Assembly: GCF_019393635.1 (NCBI RefSeq)
Contig: NC_057862.1
Coordinates: 411,164,169 to 411,228,168 of the forward strand
Direction of reading: 5' to 3'
Origin: Dromiciops gliroides
Taxonomy: Eukaryota; Chordata; Mammalia; Microbiotheria; Microbiotheriidae
DNA: 64,000 nt
The notes below the pieces were generated by a model. The model searched no databases, was not told where the DNA came from, and was given only the letters and a program-made list of their open reading frames with translations. This document shows, one piece after another, positions 31,390 through 43,199 of the stretch. A program made the position numbers and the translations under genes. Positions within the stretch are counted from its first letter, which is position 1; each line of letters opens with the position of its first letter.

Positions 31390-32225
31390 AATGGAGGAAT
31401 GTATTTATAAAGGAAAGACATGCTTATATGCCACTACAGGTCTGCCTCTGGTCTTCCCCCTTGGTTTATTTCTTCTCTTTCCTTTCCATCTTTATGTTGG
31501 ATATTTTTTATGGATCTCCTCTGGAAGATTTCTGGAGCCCTCTAGAATCCATTCATTTTGTAGGCTTTGGAAATAAACACTGTCTTATTTCATCTTTATC
31601 CCCAGAAGCTAGAACTTACCACGCACCAAATTTTGAACAGAATGAATTTGAAAGACACTCAGAGCTAGGGGTGTGTTCCCTTACCATGGAATTTAACTAA
31701 GAAGCGACTTAGTGGCAAGGTTCTCTGTGCTTGGCACTGCTTAGAGAAAGGGTAGCTAACTGGCCCATGTGAAAATTGAATCCATGCCCTTGGACTCATT
31801 AGTGCCTTGCTGTAATCAACAAAGCTAATCAATCCACAAGTGTGCACATGTCAGAATGAAGAGCCATGAGCATTGTTGACACAGATTAGGACTCGGATGG
31901 AGAGAGCTCATCTGCAATCTCTTAGAGGTACGGTTTCAAGAGATTAGGACACTACAGGGAGAGTTGGGGTATAAAGAGGTACAGGTGCTATCATTCTCAT
32001 TGGAAGTTGCTTGTGTAACAGCACTGCTCATGTAGCTAAAGAGGGGAGCAATTGATCCTACTTCTTTCAAGGTTATTTGAGGGCATATTGTTGACATATG
32101 TTGGAAGGTGGTAGAAATAAAACTGGCCCAGGTATAAAGAATGCTGGGATATATTCTGAGAGTCAGTGGTTATAGAAACTGTATACTTCAGTGTGAGATC
32201 AGGGTGTAAATACAGGACAGAGCAG
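31390..32225. other. No gene; possibly single-copy
   Basis: No family recognised. Two overlapping short plus-strand frames (31386-31700) show no domain. Confidence 0.4.
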
Positions 32226-32229
32226 AGAG

Positions 32230-32720
32230 TCTTGGAATTTGAGAATTGGTAGGAACTTCAGAAGCCATCTAATTCAGTGATTTTAACTTGGGGATTGTGA
32301 ATTTTTTAACAAAATATTTTTATAAATGTAATTCAATATAACTGGTCTCCTTTTATAATTCTATGTATTTTATCTTACACGTTTATAAAATATTATTCTT
32401 AGAAGAGTTCTGTAGACTTCACTAATCTGTCAAAGGGATCCATGACATAAAAAGTGTTGAGATCCCCATATTCATTCTAATGCATACATGAAAGGAATAA
32501 CATAACAGACAAGTGAGCAAAGCCTCTGTCCAAAGACCTCTAGATTAGTAGAACCCATTGCTTCTTAAAGTCACCCACTGGACAGCTATTATCATTAGGA
32601 AGTGTCTTCCTGACATTGAGCCTAAATTAGCCTCTGGAACACCAGAAAATGTCACCTGGAAGATCTTCTTATCATATTGCTGATCCTTAGCTAAGTGCTG
32701 ATAATATCCTTTCTCATTTT
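32230..32720 (+). repeat. CR1/L3-like remnant, split by TIR repeat
   Basis: Left ATTTGAGAATTGGTAGGAAC, CAGAAGCCATCTAATTCAG; right about 32540-32720 CCACTGGACAGCTATTATC, GTGTCTTCCTGACATTGAGC, CTAAATTAGCCTCTGG. Same family as 44640. Confidence 0.5.
32272..32472. mobile_element. TIR-bearing repeat family, copy 2 (reverse orientation)
   Basis: AGTGATTTTAACTTGGGG at the left and AAAAGTGTTGAGATCCCC at the right are near inverted repeats. Interior TATGTATTTTATCTTACACG, TATTATTCTTAGAAGAG, GTCAAAGGGATCCATGAC is the reverse of 43830-43930. Confidence 0.55.
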
Positions 32721-32819
32721 GAAAACACTGCAGCGGTTGGGGAAGTCTGAGAGTCAGACATGAAGCATGCAGAGATACAGCCACATAGATGGTGGCAAAA
32801 CTTAAGAAACTTGTTCATT

Positions 32820-32852
32820 TCTCTCTCTCTCACTCTCTCTCTCTCTCTCTCC

Positions 32853-32916
<64 letters not shown>

Positions 32917-33002
32917 ATGTATACATATATACATATATATACATATATATATATATAGTGTGTGTGTGTGTATGTGTGTATGTATGTATATGTGTGTATG
33001 TA
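32820..33002. repeat. Compound (TC)n(AT)n(GT)n microsatellite
   Basis: TC run 32820-32850, AT run 32855-32880, GT run 32880-32913, then further AT and GT blocks. The AT/GT alternation is purine-pyrimidine alternating, hence Z-DNA prone in principle. Confidence 0.95.
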
Positions 33003-33009
33003 TTTCCTA

Positions 33010-34140
33010 ACCTCATCCTCCTTCTGTCCCTTGCCATGATCTCTCCCACTACAATTTTGTTCTATGGCTTTAAAAAAACCAAACAAACAAACTAAAAAGC
33101 ATACCAATTCATATACTAAGAAGGGCCTCATTGAACAGGCTTCCTTCACTTCAGAAAAAAAAACCCCACCAACAACTAATTTTCTTTCTCCATCATATCA
33201 TTTATATCATATAGTTAGCTCTCCAAAACTGTTTCTCTGATCCTGCCATGCAGGGACCTTTTTAATCAACATACCTTCCCAGACAAATGAAGTGTCAAGT
33301 GTTTTTTACAAATGGAGATATGAGTAGGGCCACTTGGCATCCCCTCTCTGGATTCATCTAGTCTTTGCTATCTGTTTTTTTCTCCCTTTTTTCATTCATT
33401 TTCTTGTTCAGACTCCTCCCTTTGGGGGTTCATTAGACCCATCCCTTAGCGCAGACCTTTCAGGAAAAAAAGCTCAAATGGTATCCCAAAGAGATAACAG
33501 GGATTCACAGCAATTGACTCCCCAGTTGAAGAGGTGACTTTTGGGGTTGGATCACATGCTTCCCTCTTGGGTGTTAATTGTATGAAGATTTCTGGGTGGC
33601 TCAGCTTGGGAAACCTTCAGAAAAGGACATGGAGTCACTTGCAGAGTGCAGGCCATTGGAGACGTAGGGGCTTTCTGGTTCAATTATGGGATTCAAGGCA
33701 ACAAATACTGTAGTGGCAATAACCTCCATTTTTTAAATTCCTGTCACTGACTGAAGTATCTCAGAAAGAGTCCTTGGGGATCTGATGAAAAGTGAATGTT
33801 CCTAGAGAGCTTAGGGAACTGTACCATCATTCTGGAAAGAGTATGCATGTGTGTGTGCCTGTGTGTACTGGGGGTGGGGAGGGTTTGTTTGAAATAAAAA
33901 CTGTTCGGTCTACTCTGATACCCAATTCAGAGTCTAAAACTGGGCAAAGTCTCTTTTTTGGGGTCCAATGCTGACCCTCTTTAACCCTGAGGAGATCATT
34001 AAGGGATCTTTCTAGAATAAGCAATGGGGTGGTGAATGGATGAGGGAGGATGTTGGAGAGAGGCTCTTGACTATCTTGACTGGGAACATATTTATACCAG
34101 ATGTGAGGTGCATCCTAGATGATTTCTCAAGCTCTGGGAC
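33010..34140. other. No gene; unclassified
   Basis: No repeat family or coding motif recognised over about 1.1 kb. A short GT-rich run lies at 33845-33870. Confidence 0.4.
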
Positions 34141-34146
34141 CAGCAC

Positions 34147-34340
34147 GGGACAGTAGAAAAAGCAGTGGCTCTGGAGTTAGAAGACCGAGCTCCAATTCTG
34201 ACTCTGATGTTAACTACTTGTGTGGACTTGGGCAAATTGTTTAACCTCTCAGTTTCCTCATCTGTAAAATGAAGGGATGTGAATTTACTAGATAACCTCT
34301 GAAATCCCTTACAGGTCTAGAACAATGATCCCATGATCCT
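34147..34340 (+). repeat. MIR
   Basis: GACAGTAGAAAAAGCAGTGG, GAGCTCCAATTCTGAC, CTCAGTTTCCTCATCTG, AAATCCCTTACAGGTCTAG. Confidence 0.8.
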
Positions 34341-34429
34341 CAGGCCTCCCTGCTATAGTTTTTCATTAGAGATTGGGGGTAAAAGGAGAAACAAACTCTT
34401 CTTCTCTGTCTCTACCCATGGCCAGCGAG

Positions 34430-34720
34430 ATATAAAAGAGTCTTGTAATCTTAAAGTTGGCAGCCACCTCATAGACTGTCTAGTTCAATAGGAATTTCTT
34501 CTATTACATCTCCCACAAGTGATCTAGTCTTGCTTTGAAGCTAGGAATAAATCCTACTCCTTCACAGATGAAAAAAAAAAAAACCTACCACAACTTACCC
34601 CAGATGTGGCCATCTGGTTCCAGCTTAACAATATCTAAAATGGAGAAACCACCCCATAGGACAGCCCCTTCCACGTGTTGACCTTCAAATATTTGAACAC
34701 AGATATAATGCTGGGGACAT
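34430..34720 (+). repeat. CR1/L3-like LINE remnant
   Basis: CACCTCATAGACTGTCTAG, TTGCTTTGAAGCTAGG, ATAGGACAGCCCCTTCCAC, CAAATATTTGAACACAG. Contains an A12 run at 34571. Confidence 0.5.
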
Positions 34721-35009
34721 ATCCCAACCCAGTGCATACATGTCAATAGACATCCAAGCGCCCCAGAAGGAAAAGGCCTCAGGAGGTCCTTCCCATCTCT
34801 GCCCCTGCCCCTATTACTCAATGCCCATAAAGCATAGTGTGATGCCCTGTCCTAACTCCATGATGATAGCCCCCACCCAATTGGCCCAGGGCTTCACTTC
34901 ATACCAACCCACAGACCCGCTATCCCTATTCTCCACAGACCTTGATCAGGCATACCTGCCCTGCCATTGCTCACCAAAATCCTTTAGGTTTTTCTGTATC
35001 CCCTGATGC

Positions 35010-35200
35010 TTTGCCCTCTGGAGTCCTGCCTTAAATCTGCCTTAAAGCAGAACCTTCCTGTACTCCCATTTGGGTTTTATTTTCTAGATATAATATTAAC
35101 TCCAAGAGAGCAAAGGGTGTCTTGCTATTCTATTTGTGTTCCCAATGCTCAACAAAGTACTTGGAGCATAGTAAGCGCTTAATCAATGCTCTTATGTTCC
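35010..35200 (+). mobile_element. L2 3' end
   Basis: GGAGTCCTGCCTTAAATC, CAAGAGAGCAAAGGGTG, CCCAATGCTCAACAAAGTAC, CATAGTAAGCGCTTAATC. Confidence 0.6.
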
Positions 35201-35264
35201 TTTCCATTTGAGGTTCCACCCCCACCCCAGTCTTTCCTTCTCCACACTAAACATCCTTACTTCT

Positions 35265-35455
35265 TTCACCCAATACTCACACAACATGTACTCAAAGCTC
35301 TTCACCATCCTGCTCATCCTCTTTTGGCATCACTGCAGCCTATCATCATCCTTCCAAAATGGTAGCACTCAGAACAAATCACAAAATACCTTATGCAGTC
35401 TGACCAGGAAAAAGAAGGGAGTATCATTATCTTATTCATGCACACTGTGCCCCGC
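35265..35455 (+). repeat. CR1/L3-like fragment
   Basis: CATCCTGCTCATCCTC, CCTTCCAAAATGGTAGCAC, GCAGTCTGACCAGG, GAGTATCATTATCTTATTC follow the 'assay of target gene' end of CR1/L3 3' UTRs seen at 45395-45480. Confidence 0.45.
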
Positions 35456-35469
35456 CTAATGCAGCCTAT

Positions 35470-36640
35470 AATCTGAATAACTGGGCTTGGTCAGGTAGAG
35501 GCATCTCAAGTTTACCTAGTCAGTTTCCCTTCTGTTTGTGTGGACAGAGACTAGAACATCTTTGGGACAGTCTGGTCACTTGCTAGTTTCAGCCGCACAT
35601 TTGTGTGTGTCTGTATGCTGCGCTAACTGCTCAATAGCCAGTTTCTTCCTGTGCAGATATATCAGACACAGACTGGTCATGATGATTTGGGAGTGATGTG
35701 ATGGTGGGATAGGATGTCTTAATTGACAATCAGCTTTTGATTGGCAGTCATAAAGCCCCCCATTCGTAGGTTACAATGGCATTTTGTACCTGAGAAATCA
35801 TGAAAATGGATCTGCTAGTCCCAAAATAACTGTATTCGTTAAAGATGTGCGAATCATCAGCCATCTGACGCCTAGTTAAGGATGCAGGAAAGGGTCTCTT
35901 CCAAACAACAGTATGACAGCATGCCAGACAGGACTCAGATGAAGCCGACTGGACCCACCCCCCAGGTTTCCATGCCTTTAGAAAACTCAGAAACTGCCAG
36001 GCGCCAGAGGGGCCTGTTCTCGTCATGGCGCCTCTCCCCCAGCACTATCAGTCACTGATATTGATAGCAGATCCATAACTCGCTGAGCAACTTGTGTCTG
36101 TGTTCTGCTATATTTATTTGGTAAATGTGCTGTAAAATCATATTATGAAATAAAAACAAGATCTTAATAAATCACAAGATGAGAGATTTACTAACAACAT
36201 TAGAAGGCAAGGCAGAAAAAGACTCCCCAAAGATGGTCCTGCCTGAAAAGCCGGCTGCTTCCCTGGCCCCAGCAACTCTCCAAGGGCTCTGGCTCTATTT
36301 GGCCCCGTGAGGTGGATTAGATCCCTTGGTTTTCTGGAACCGGGACTTGGGTTGTGGATTGTCTGTTAACAGCAAGGCTGCCATGCCAGCCCTTTAGCTC
36401 CACTTAAGTAGCTGTTGCTTTTTGTGCTTGGATGGTAGATACAGGCAGGGGAGAATTTGCACTTTTAATAGCCTGATGCCTTTTAGAGAATCTCTATTTC
36501 CTTCCAAATTGAGAGAGCCTGTGTTGAAGTTTTGGTATCTAATAAGCGGTCATGTTGCTGTTATAGTATGGAATTGCCTCTCTCTTTTTCCCTCTAAATG
36601 TTTGTGATGATAAAAACAGAAACACCTCATATTTATATAG
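35470..36640. other. No gene; longest stretch without recognised repeat
   Basis: About 1.2 kb with no SINE, LINE or simple repeat. Contains homeodomain-like AT motifs (TTGACAATCAGCTTTTGATTG at 35724 region) and GATATTGATAG. No convincing open frame. Candidate single-copy or conserved non-coding DNA. Confidence 0.4.
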
Positions 36641-36649
36641 TGTTGTTTA

Positions 36650-36790
36650 CTGTGGCACTATGGAACAGGGATAATCTGTGGACTGAGTCAGAAGGCAGCA
36701 GGTTGTAATTCTGCTCTGTTCTTAACTAGCTACGTGGCTAAGTCCCATCTATGAGCCTCAGTTTCTCTATTTATAGGCATTTTATAAATG
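36650..36790 (+). repeat. MIR
   Basis: CACTATGGAACAGGGATAATC, TCTTAACTAGCTACGTGGC, GAGCCTCAGTTTCTC. Confidence 0.6.
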
Positions 36791-36894
36791 CTTACTGATT
36801 AGATTAATGCATTACAGTTAAACATAATTAAATGATGCTGTGATTGCAACCCCTGTCAGTACTAACCTTCCCCTAGCACCCCACTTAGCACTAG

Positions 36895-37120
36895 GAAATG
36901 CACTAAAAGCACTGAACTTGGAATCAGGAAGATCTGGGTTCAAAACTGTCATTATACACTTATTCACCATGCAGTCTTAGACAAATCATTCAACCTTATT
37001 TTTCCTTCAGTTTGTTCATCTGTAAAATGGGGACAATTATTCCTATTGTACTTGCTTTACAAGGTTGTTGTGAAGAACAAATGAGAATTGGATGTAAATT
37101 GCTTTGTAAAATATTAAAGG
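36895..37120 (+). repeat. MIR/CORE-SINE
   Basis: AAAAGCACTGAACTTGGAATC, GATCTGGGTTCAAAACTG, CATCTGTAAAATGGGGAC, TACAAGGTTGTTGTGAAG. Confidence 0.75.
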
Positions 37121-37124
37121 ACTA

Positions 37125-37227
37125 CATCAATCAAATCAACAATCATTTGTTAAGTGTCTGGTGTGTGATGGGCACTGTTCTAGGTCCTAGAGATAAAAAT
37201 ACAACAAATTAAGTGTTCTCTACTTTC
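37125..37227 (+). repeat. Old interspersed repeat, left part (split by FTH1 retrocopy)
   Basis: AACAATCATTTGTTAAGTG, GATGGGCACTGTTCTAGG, then the duplicated target. It resumes at 38194 and continues, with further insertions, to about 39900. Confidence 0.65.
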
Positions 37228-38193
<966 letters not shown>

Positions 38194-38207
38194 TGTTCTC
38201 TACTTTC

Positions 38208-38462
38208 AAGAAGCCTATAGTTTACTGGGAGGCACAAGTACATGTATAAGTATATAGAGACTAAATATTAAAAAAGTGAATATAAATAAATAAATACCAA
38301 GTAATTAAAAATGGTCATTTAGGAGGGAAGTAACTAGCTATGGGTAAGGGGCTTGAGTTATATATAGAAGGAAGGGTAGAGCAAATGAAGCAGCCCATTC
38401 CATATGTGGGTAATGGCCACTGCAAAGACATGGAGATGGAAGAGATACTTGTGTGAGGAATT
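38208..38462 (+). repeat. Old interspersed repeat, middle part
   Basis: AAGAAGCCTATAGTTTACTG, then AAGCAGCCCATTCCATATG, CACTGCAAAGACATGGAG. Continues 37125-37227 after the FTH1 copy. Confidence 0.55.
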
Positions 38463-38737
38463 GTCGAGTCATTTTTCAATCATATTCTACTCTTCATAAC
38501 TCTATTTGAGGTTTTCTTGGTGAGTGGGATGGGAAGTACACCCACTGACCCCTGTAATAGAGACTTGAGGAGAAAGGAGGACAAAGCACTGATTTTATTT
38601 CTTTCAAAAGAAAGGTCTACCACACTCACTGGGACAACCAGGAGGTGTGACACACCGAGATTAGGAAACCAAGCAGTTTTTATACTCTTTACAGACATCT
38701 AATTTGAGCAAAATGCGGTAATTGGGTTGATACTATA

Positions 38738-38822
38738 TGTTCAGCAATAAATCTTTCTCCTGGGATGTTCAGCGATAAGTCTCTCTCCTGGGTTGTTCAG
38801 TGATAAGTCTCTCTCCTGGGTC
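38738..38822. repeat. Three tandem 28-29-bp units in the LTR
   Basis: Units begin TGTTCAGCAATAAATC, TGTTCAGCGATAAGTC and TGTTCAGTGATAAGTC, each ending TCTCCTGGG. Tandem units in U3 are common as enhancer repeats. Confidence 0.85.
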
Positions 38823-39002
38823 AGAGTGCCCCAACCTCAGGGGTTCAGCCGTAGGTTATTTTGCAAAATTTCCTGTTTCAGCAACAATTTATCATATCCA
38901 CATAATATCTCGATGCAGACCCTATGAAGCAATTTTTAAGTTGATATGCCTATATTTAGAAAGGGGAATAGTAGCTTCCTGTTATTGCCTTTCTCTAGAG
39001 AA

Positions 39003-39007
<5 letters not shown>

Positions 39008-39057
<50 letters not shown>
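39008..39057. repeat. (GA)n microsatellite
   Basis: Continuous GA run inside the LTR, followed by a GGGGGGG tract. Confidence 0.95.
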
Positions 39058-39060
<3 letters not shown>

Positions 39061-39358
39061 GGGGGGGCCTAAGGGGCTTTAAGACTTTGATATCAGATCA
39101 CTAGGCCGAAGGGGGGGGCACTTTCCATCTCGGTGGAGGGTCATATACCCATGTCCCTCTCATTGGCAAAGATACTAGAATGGTTTGCCATTTCCTTCTC
39201 CAGTTTATTTTACAGGTGAGAAAACTGAGGCAAACAGGGTTAAATGACTTGCCCAGGGTCACACAGCTAGTAAGTATCTGAGGCCAGATTTGAACTCAGG
39301 AAGATGAATCTTCCTGACTACAGACCCAGCATTCTATCCACTGCTCCATCTGGTTGCT

Positions 39359-39900
39359 CCTTGTATGAGGAACAGAGTAGGTTAATTTGTCTGGATCACT
39401 GAATGCAAGCAAGGCAAGTGTATCCAATGGACATGATTGGGACCTGGTTGTAAAGGCTTTTAAAAACTAAACAGTAATTTACATTTTATCTTAGAAACAA
39501 CAGGGACCTATTAAAGTTTATAGAATAGAAGTGACCTGGTCAGATCTATATTTAAGGGAAATCAAGGTGGCAGGAGTGTGGAGGATGAACCAGAGTGATG
39601 AGAGACTTGAGTCAGAGACAAATTTGGATGCTGTTGTAACAACTTAAGCAAGATATAATGAGGGCATGGACTAAGATGGTAACTTAGTGAGTAGAGAGAA
39701 GGGAGCAGAATCAAAGGATGACATGGGAGTAGAAATGTCAAAACTTGGCAAATGATTGGATTTGTGGAGAGAGAGAAAGTGACGAGTCAAGAATAACACT
39801 GACATGAAACTAGGAGACTAGAACAATGGTGGTACCTTCAATAGAAAAAGGGAAGTTTGGAAGATGTGTCAGTATGGTTTAGAAAAGAATAATAGTGAGA
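39359..39900 (+). repeat. Old interspersed repeat, right part
   Basis: GTATGAGGAACAGAGTAGG, GTTGTAAAGGCTTTTAAAAAC, AGTGACCTGGTCAGATC, GGCAGGAGTGTGGAGGATG, GAGAGACTTGAGTCAGAG: the classic internal order of this family. Compare 1860-2320. Confidence 0.6.
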
Positions 39901-40018
39901 TCTGTTTTAGACATGTTGAATTTGAGATGTCCAGGACACCTAATTTGAAGTAGGTGATGTGGGACTGAAATTCAAGGAGATAATAGGGCTGATTGTATAG
40001 ATCTAAGGATCTATATCT

Positions 40019-40241
40019 GAGGCAGCTAGGTGATTCAGTGGATAGACTGCTGGACCTGGAGTGAGGAAGACCCAAGTTCAAATCTGGCCTCAGATGCTCA
40101 CTAGTTGTGTGATCCTGTGCAGGTCACTTAATCTCCTTAATCCACTGGAGAAGAAAATGGCAAACCACTCCAGTGTCTTTGCCGAGAGAATCCCATACGG
40201 AGTCATGAAGAGTCAGTTACAACTGAACAACTGAACAACTA
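40019..40241 (+). repeat. Mar1-type SINE
   Basis: AGGCAGCTAGGTGATTCAG, CCAAGTTCAAATCTGGCC, GAGAAGAAAATGGCAAACC, GAGTCAGTTACAACTGAAC. Full length. Confidence 0.9.
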
Positions 40242-40264
40242 AAACTATAGGTCATCCTATGTAG

Positions 40265-40510
40265 TCAGCTATGGGGAATAGTGGATAAAGTGTTTGGCCT
40301 GAAGTCAGGAAAACACAAGTTCAAATATAGCCTCAGATATTTATTAGCTGTGTGACCATGGGTAAATCACTTAATCTCTGTCTACCTTAATTTCCTCTAA
40401 TAGATAATAAATAACATTGACTTCCCAGGATTGTGAGGATAGAATGAGATATTTGTGGAGGTCTTTGCTAACCCTAAAGTGTTATATAATTGCTAGCTAC
40501 TATTATCATT
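40265..40510 (+). repeat. MIR/CORE-SINE
   Basis: AATAGTGGATAAAGTGTTTGG, ACAAGTTCAAATATAGCC, TTAGCTGTGTGACCATGG, GTGAGGATAGAATGAG. Confidence 0.75.
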
Positions 40511-40639
40511 GCTGTTATCATTACTAATAATTATCTGCCATTAATATTTATTAATATGTTATTGGTTAATGGTCAATTACCAGTTATTAACAACTAATAA
40601 TATTTAAATGTTTTTAATCCCACAAGAGTTAAAGAGATT

Positions 40640-40905
40640 ACCTACAGGGAGCATGTAGAAAGAGAAGGAAGTCCAGTACCAATTCTTGAGGAATACTCAT
40701 GCCTTGGGGCCATTGTATAGCTGATGAGCCAGCAAAGGAGCCTGAGAAAGGGTAATTAGACAGGTAGGTTACAACAAGGAGAGAATGTTATCATGAAAGC
40801 CCAGAAAGGAGAACATATCCAGTAGTAAAGGGCAGTCAACAGTATCAAATAGAAGTCAGATCCAGAAGTTTTAGAACTATGAAAAGACCAACAGATTTAG
40901 CAATT
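40640..40905 (+). repeat. Old interspersed repeat fragment
   Basis: CAGTACCAATTCTTGAGGAA, GAGCCAGCAAAGGAGCCTGAG, GGGCAGTCAACAGTATCAAAT: phrases of the same broad family as 39359-39900. Confidence 0.45.
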
Positions 40906-41067
40906 AGAGACAGTTGTTAACTTTGGAAAGACTGGTTTCAGTTGAGTGATATGACTGGATGCCAGATTGCAATAAGGTTGACTGAGTGAGAAGAGAGGAA
41001 GTAGAAGCAACAAGTGTAGACAGCTTTTTCTAGGAAAGTAAGAGGAGATATGGTTCAGTGAAGCATA

Positions 41068-41127
41068 TTTTTTTTTGTGGGGCAATGGGGGTTAAGTGAC
41101 TTGCCCAGGGTCACACAGCTAGTAAGT
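41068..41127 (-). repeat. WSINE1, 5'-truncated, antisense
   Basis: Only the tail and first 50 or so bases of the antisense SINE (TTTTTTTTGTGGGGCAATGG, GTCACACAGCTAGTAAGT); the tRNA-like head is missing. Confidence 0.8.
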
Positions 41128-41299
41128 TTGGAAAGGCAGGAAGGTAAAGTGAGAATATGGGTAAAAGCCAGAGGAAAAAAAAGTATTATGTATAAAAGGG
41201 AAGGATAGATTGAAGGTCACAGCAATTATGAAAGATAGGCTTAGGAGGGGTGAGGCATAGAGAGACATGGCATGATTGGAGTTTATAATCAAATAGAGG

Positions 41300-41775
41300 A
41301 GTGCCATCCTGGACTATTGCAATAATAACTTTCTGGTTGGTTTCTCTGTCTCCAGTCACTCCCACTCAAAATCATCCTCTCCTCAGATGTCAAAGTGATT
41401 TTTCCTAAAACAGGTTTGACCCTGCTACTCCTAACCCAAAGCCCTATTCAATAAACTCCAGCAGCAATTTTGTATTTCTGGGATCAAATATAAAAGTCCC
41501 TTTTTTACCTTTAAAACTTGGTCTGTTCCCTTTTTCCAGTCTTCTTATGTTTAACTCTTTTCCACATATACTATGATCCTTCATAAATTGTCATTCATAT
41601 TGTTCTGCACCCATGCCAGTCTATCTCCCAACTCCATGCCTTTTCATTGTCTGTCCTTGAAGCCTGGATGGTTCTCTCCTTAACCCTCCCCTTGCAGGCC
41701 TCCATGGCATCTTTCAATACTTAACTCAAATCTCATCTTCTGCGAGAAGTCTTTCCTGATTCCTGACACACATCC
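41300..41775 (+). mobile_element. L2 LINE remnant
   Basis: GACTATTGCAATAATAAC, CTCAGATGTCAAAGTGATTT, CAATAAACTCCAGCAGC, TGGGATCAAATATAAAAGTC, TTCTGCGAGAAGTCTTTCC. Confidence 0.75.
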
Positions 41776-42007
41776 CATCACACATAATAGCTAATGTGTG
41801 TTCTATGAGATTACTTCTCATGGGATGCAGTCTCATTTGTGGAAGGCAGTTCTCACTGATGACTAGCAGATGGAAAGAATGTGAAAGAAAGAGATATAGA
41901 ATTAAAGGAATTTTGTTCACTATGCAACTGGAATTCCAGCATGCACAGTGGAAGAGGCAAATAAGGTTGGAATGGGATGTGGTATGGTGGAGTTTAAATG
42001 GATATCT

Positions 42008-42343
42008 TTGTTGTTGGTAGTGGTGGTGGTGGTCCCCAAAGAGGACCATGACATCAGGAGGTGATGTCATGCCCTGAACTGGATTTAAGTGAGGCAGGAC
42101 TGTGCAAAGTCACCAGCCTTGCTCTCTCTTCCAGAGCCATCTGGTTCCAGTGACAAGATAGATATTAGGATGACTGGAGATGGCCCCTGATGTTTAACGC
42201 AATTGGAGTTAAGTTATTTGCCCAAGATCACACATCTAGAAAGTGTCTGAGGTGAGATTTGAACTCAGGTGTGAGCCTGAGGTGAGATTGGAACTCCTGA
42301 CTTCAGGGCCAGTGCTGTATCCACTGTGCCACCTAACTGCCCC
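42008..42343 (-). repeat. Composite CORE-SINE with 'GAGGACCATGACATC' body, copy 2
   Basis: CCCCAAAGAGGACCATGACATC region, GGTGATGTCATGCCC, AACTGGATTTAAGTGAGG, AGAGCCATCTGGTTCCAG, core, CACCTAACTGCCCC. Has an internal 30-base partial duplication (GTGAGATT...AACTC twice). Same type as 12428-12708. Confidence 0.78.
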
Positions 42344-42635
42344 TACATAGATGGGGATGAAAGAAGAGGAGGAGAAAGATTGGAATTGAGGATAATTGGC
42401 TCCTCTGTTGCCAGTGATTGAATAACATAGGTATAGGGAAATAAATTGGTGGTGGTGGATTGTTAGCTATAGGAATCGTAGTGTATAGCAAGAAAATAAT
42501 AATATTCCCAGTCTCTAAAGGACATCATTTCTGCACTAAAACCAGGGATGTAGGTCCTTAGTCACTTTTACCTGGTCATCTGGGTCTAGCTTATTTCTCA
42601 TGTCAGTTGTTATTACTATCAGTACTGTGCATTGA
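42344..42635. other. No gene; partly L2
   Basis: Unclassified to about 42530, then L2-like 3' sequence leading into the SINE insertion. Confidence 0.4.
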
Positions 42636-42647
42636 AAGTATCTCTGT

Positions 42648-42793
42648 TGGGGCAGCTAGATGGTGCAGTGGATAGAGCACTGGCCCTGGAGTCAGGAGTA
42701 CCTGAGTTCAAATCTGGCCTCAGACACTTAACACTTACTAGCTGTGTGACCCTGGGCAAGTCACTTAACCCCAATTGCCTCACAAAAAAAAAA
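42648..42793 (+). mobile_element. WSINE1 nested in L2 3' end
   Basis: GGGGCAGCTAGATGGTGCAG, GTACCTGAGTTCAAATC, CTGGGCAAGTCACTTAACC, A-tail. Target duplication AAGTATCTCTGT and AAGTATCTTTGT (42636-42647, 42794-42805). Confidence 0.93.
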
Positions 42794-42805
42794 AAGTATC
42801 TTTGT

Positions 42806-42925
42806 CAACTAGACTATAAGCTCCATGGGAGCCTGGATTGGGTCCTATCTAAATCTTGTGTCTCTAGTACAATGTTGATGCTTTATATATGGCAGGTGTT
42901 TAATAAATATCTGTTGAATTTGTTT
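42806..42925 (+). mobile_element. L2 3' end
   Basis: ACTATAAGCTCCATGGGAGC, GTCTCTAGTACAATGTTG, GTTTAATAAATATCTGTTG. Confidence 0.75.
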
Positions 42926-43144
42926 GAATTGGATTTATCAGATGATAGAGGCCTTTTCCAGTTCTAACATTTTATGGTTTTGTTTTATACAGACCTTTAC
43001 TTCTCTGGATCACCCATCTATAATTACTGTAATGAAATTAGGAGGGTTGCAGAAAGATCCTTTTAAATGGAGTTTTCTTGAGAGGAACCTCCTATTGAAT
43101 AGCTCTATGTGAAGTTGAAATAACTGTCTTTGTTTTAATAGCTA

Positions 43145-43190
43145 AGAGAGAGAGAGAGAGAGAGAAATAAATGAATAAATAAATATAAGT
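43145..43190. repeat. (GA)n / (AAAT)n microsatellite
   Basis: GA run 43145-43165 followed by AATAAATG units. Confidence 0.85.
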
Positions 43191-43199
43191 GAGAATATC

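Larger units (their letters stand above)
38521..39162 (-). mobile_element. Solo retroviral LTR in a SINE
   Basis: 642 bp with TGAG...CTCA ends, flanked by a 4-bp target duplication TTGG (38517-38520, 39163-39166) in a SINE that is collinear across it. On the minus strand the parts are in LTR order: U3 from 39162, TATA box (GTATAAAAAC, about 38678-38687), poly(A) signal AATAAA about 80-85 bp on (about 38596-38601), U5 to 38521. U3 holds a (GA)n tract (39008-39056) and three tandem 28-29-bp units. Four-base duplications are usual for class I (gamma-like) ERVs. No internal region. Moderately old: younger than the SINE it cuts. Confidence 0.82.
38463..39358 (-). repeat. Mar1-type SINE, antisense, split by a solo LTR
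   Basis: Left piece 38463-38520 (GTCATTTTTCAATCATATTC, GAGGTTTTCTTGG), right piece 39163-39358 (GGCAAAGATACTAGAATGG, CCATTTCCTTCTCCAG, CTATCCACTGCTCCATCTGG). Flanks TTGTGTGAGGAA and TTGTATGAGGAA suggest a 12-bp target duplication with one change. Confidence 0.85.

Noticed and set aside
31386-31700. Possible small gene (104 codons)
   Set aside because: No homology or domain recognised, no splice or promoter context.
32760-33149. Val/Cys- and Tyr/Ile-rich peptides on both strands
   Set aside because: Translation of compound AT/GT microsatellite.
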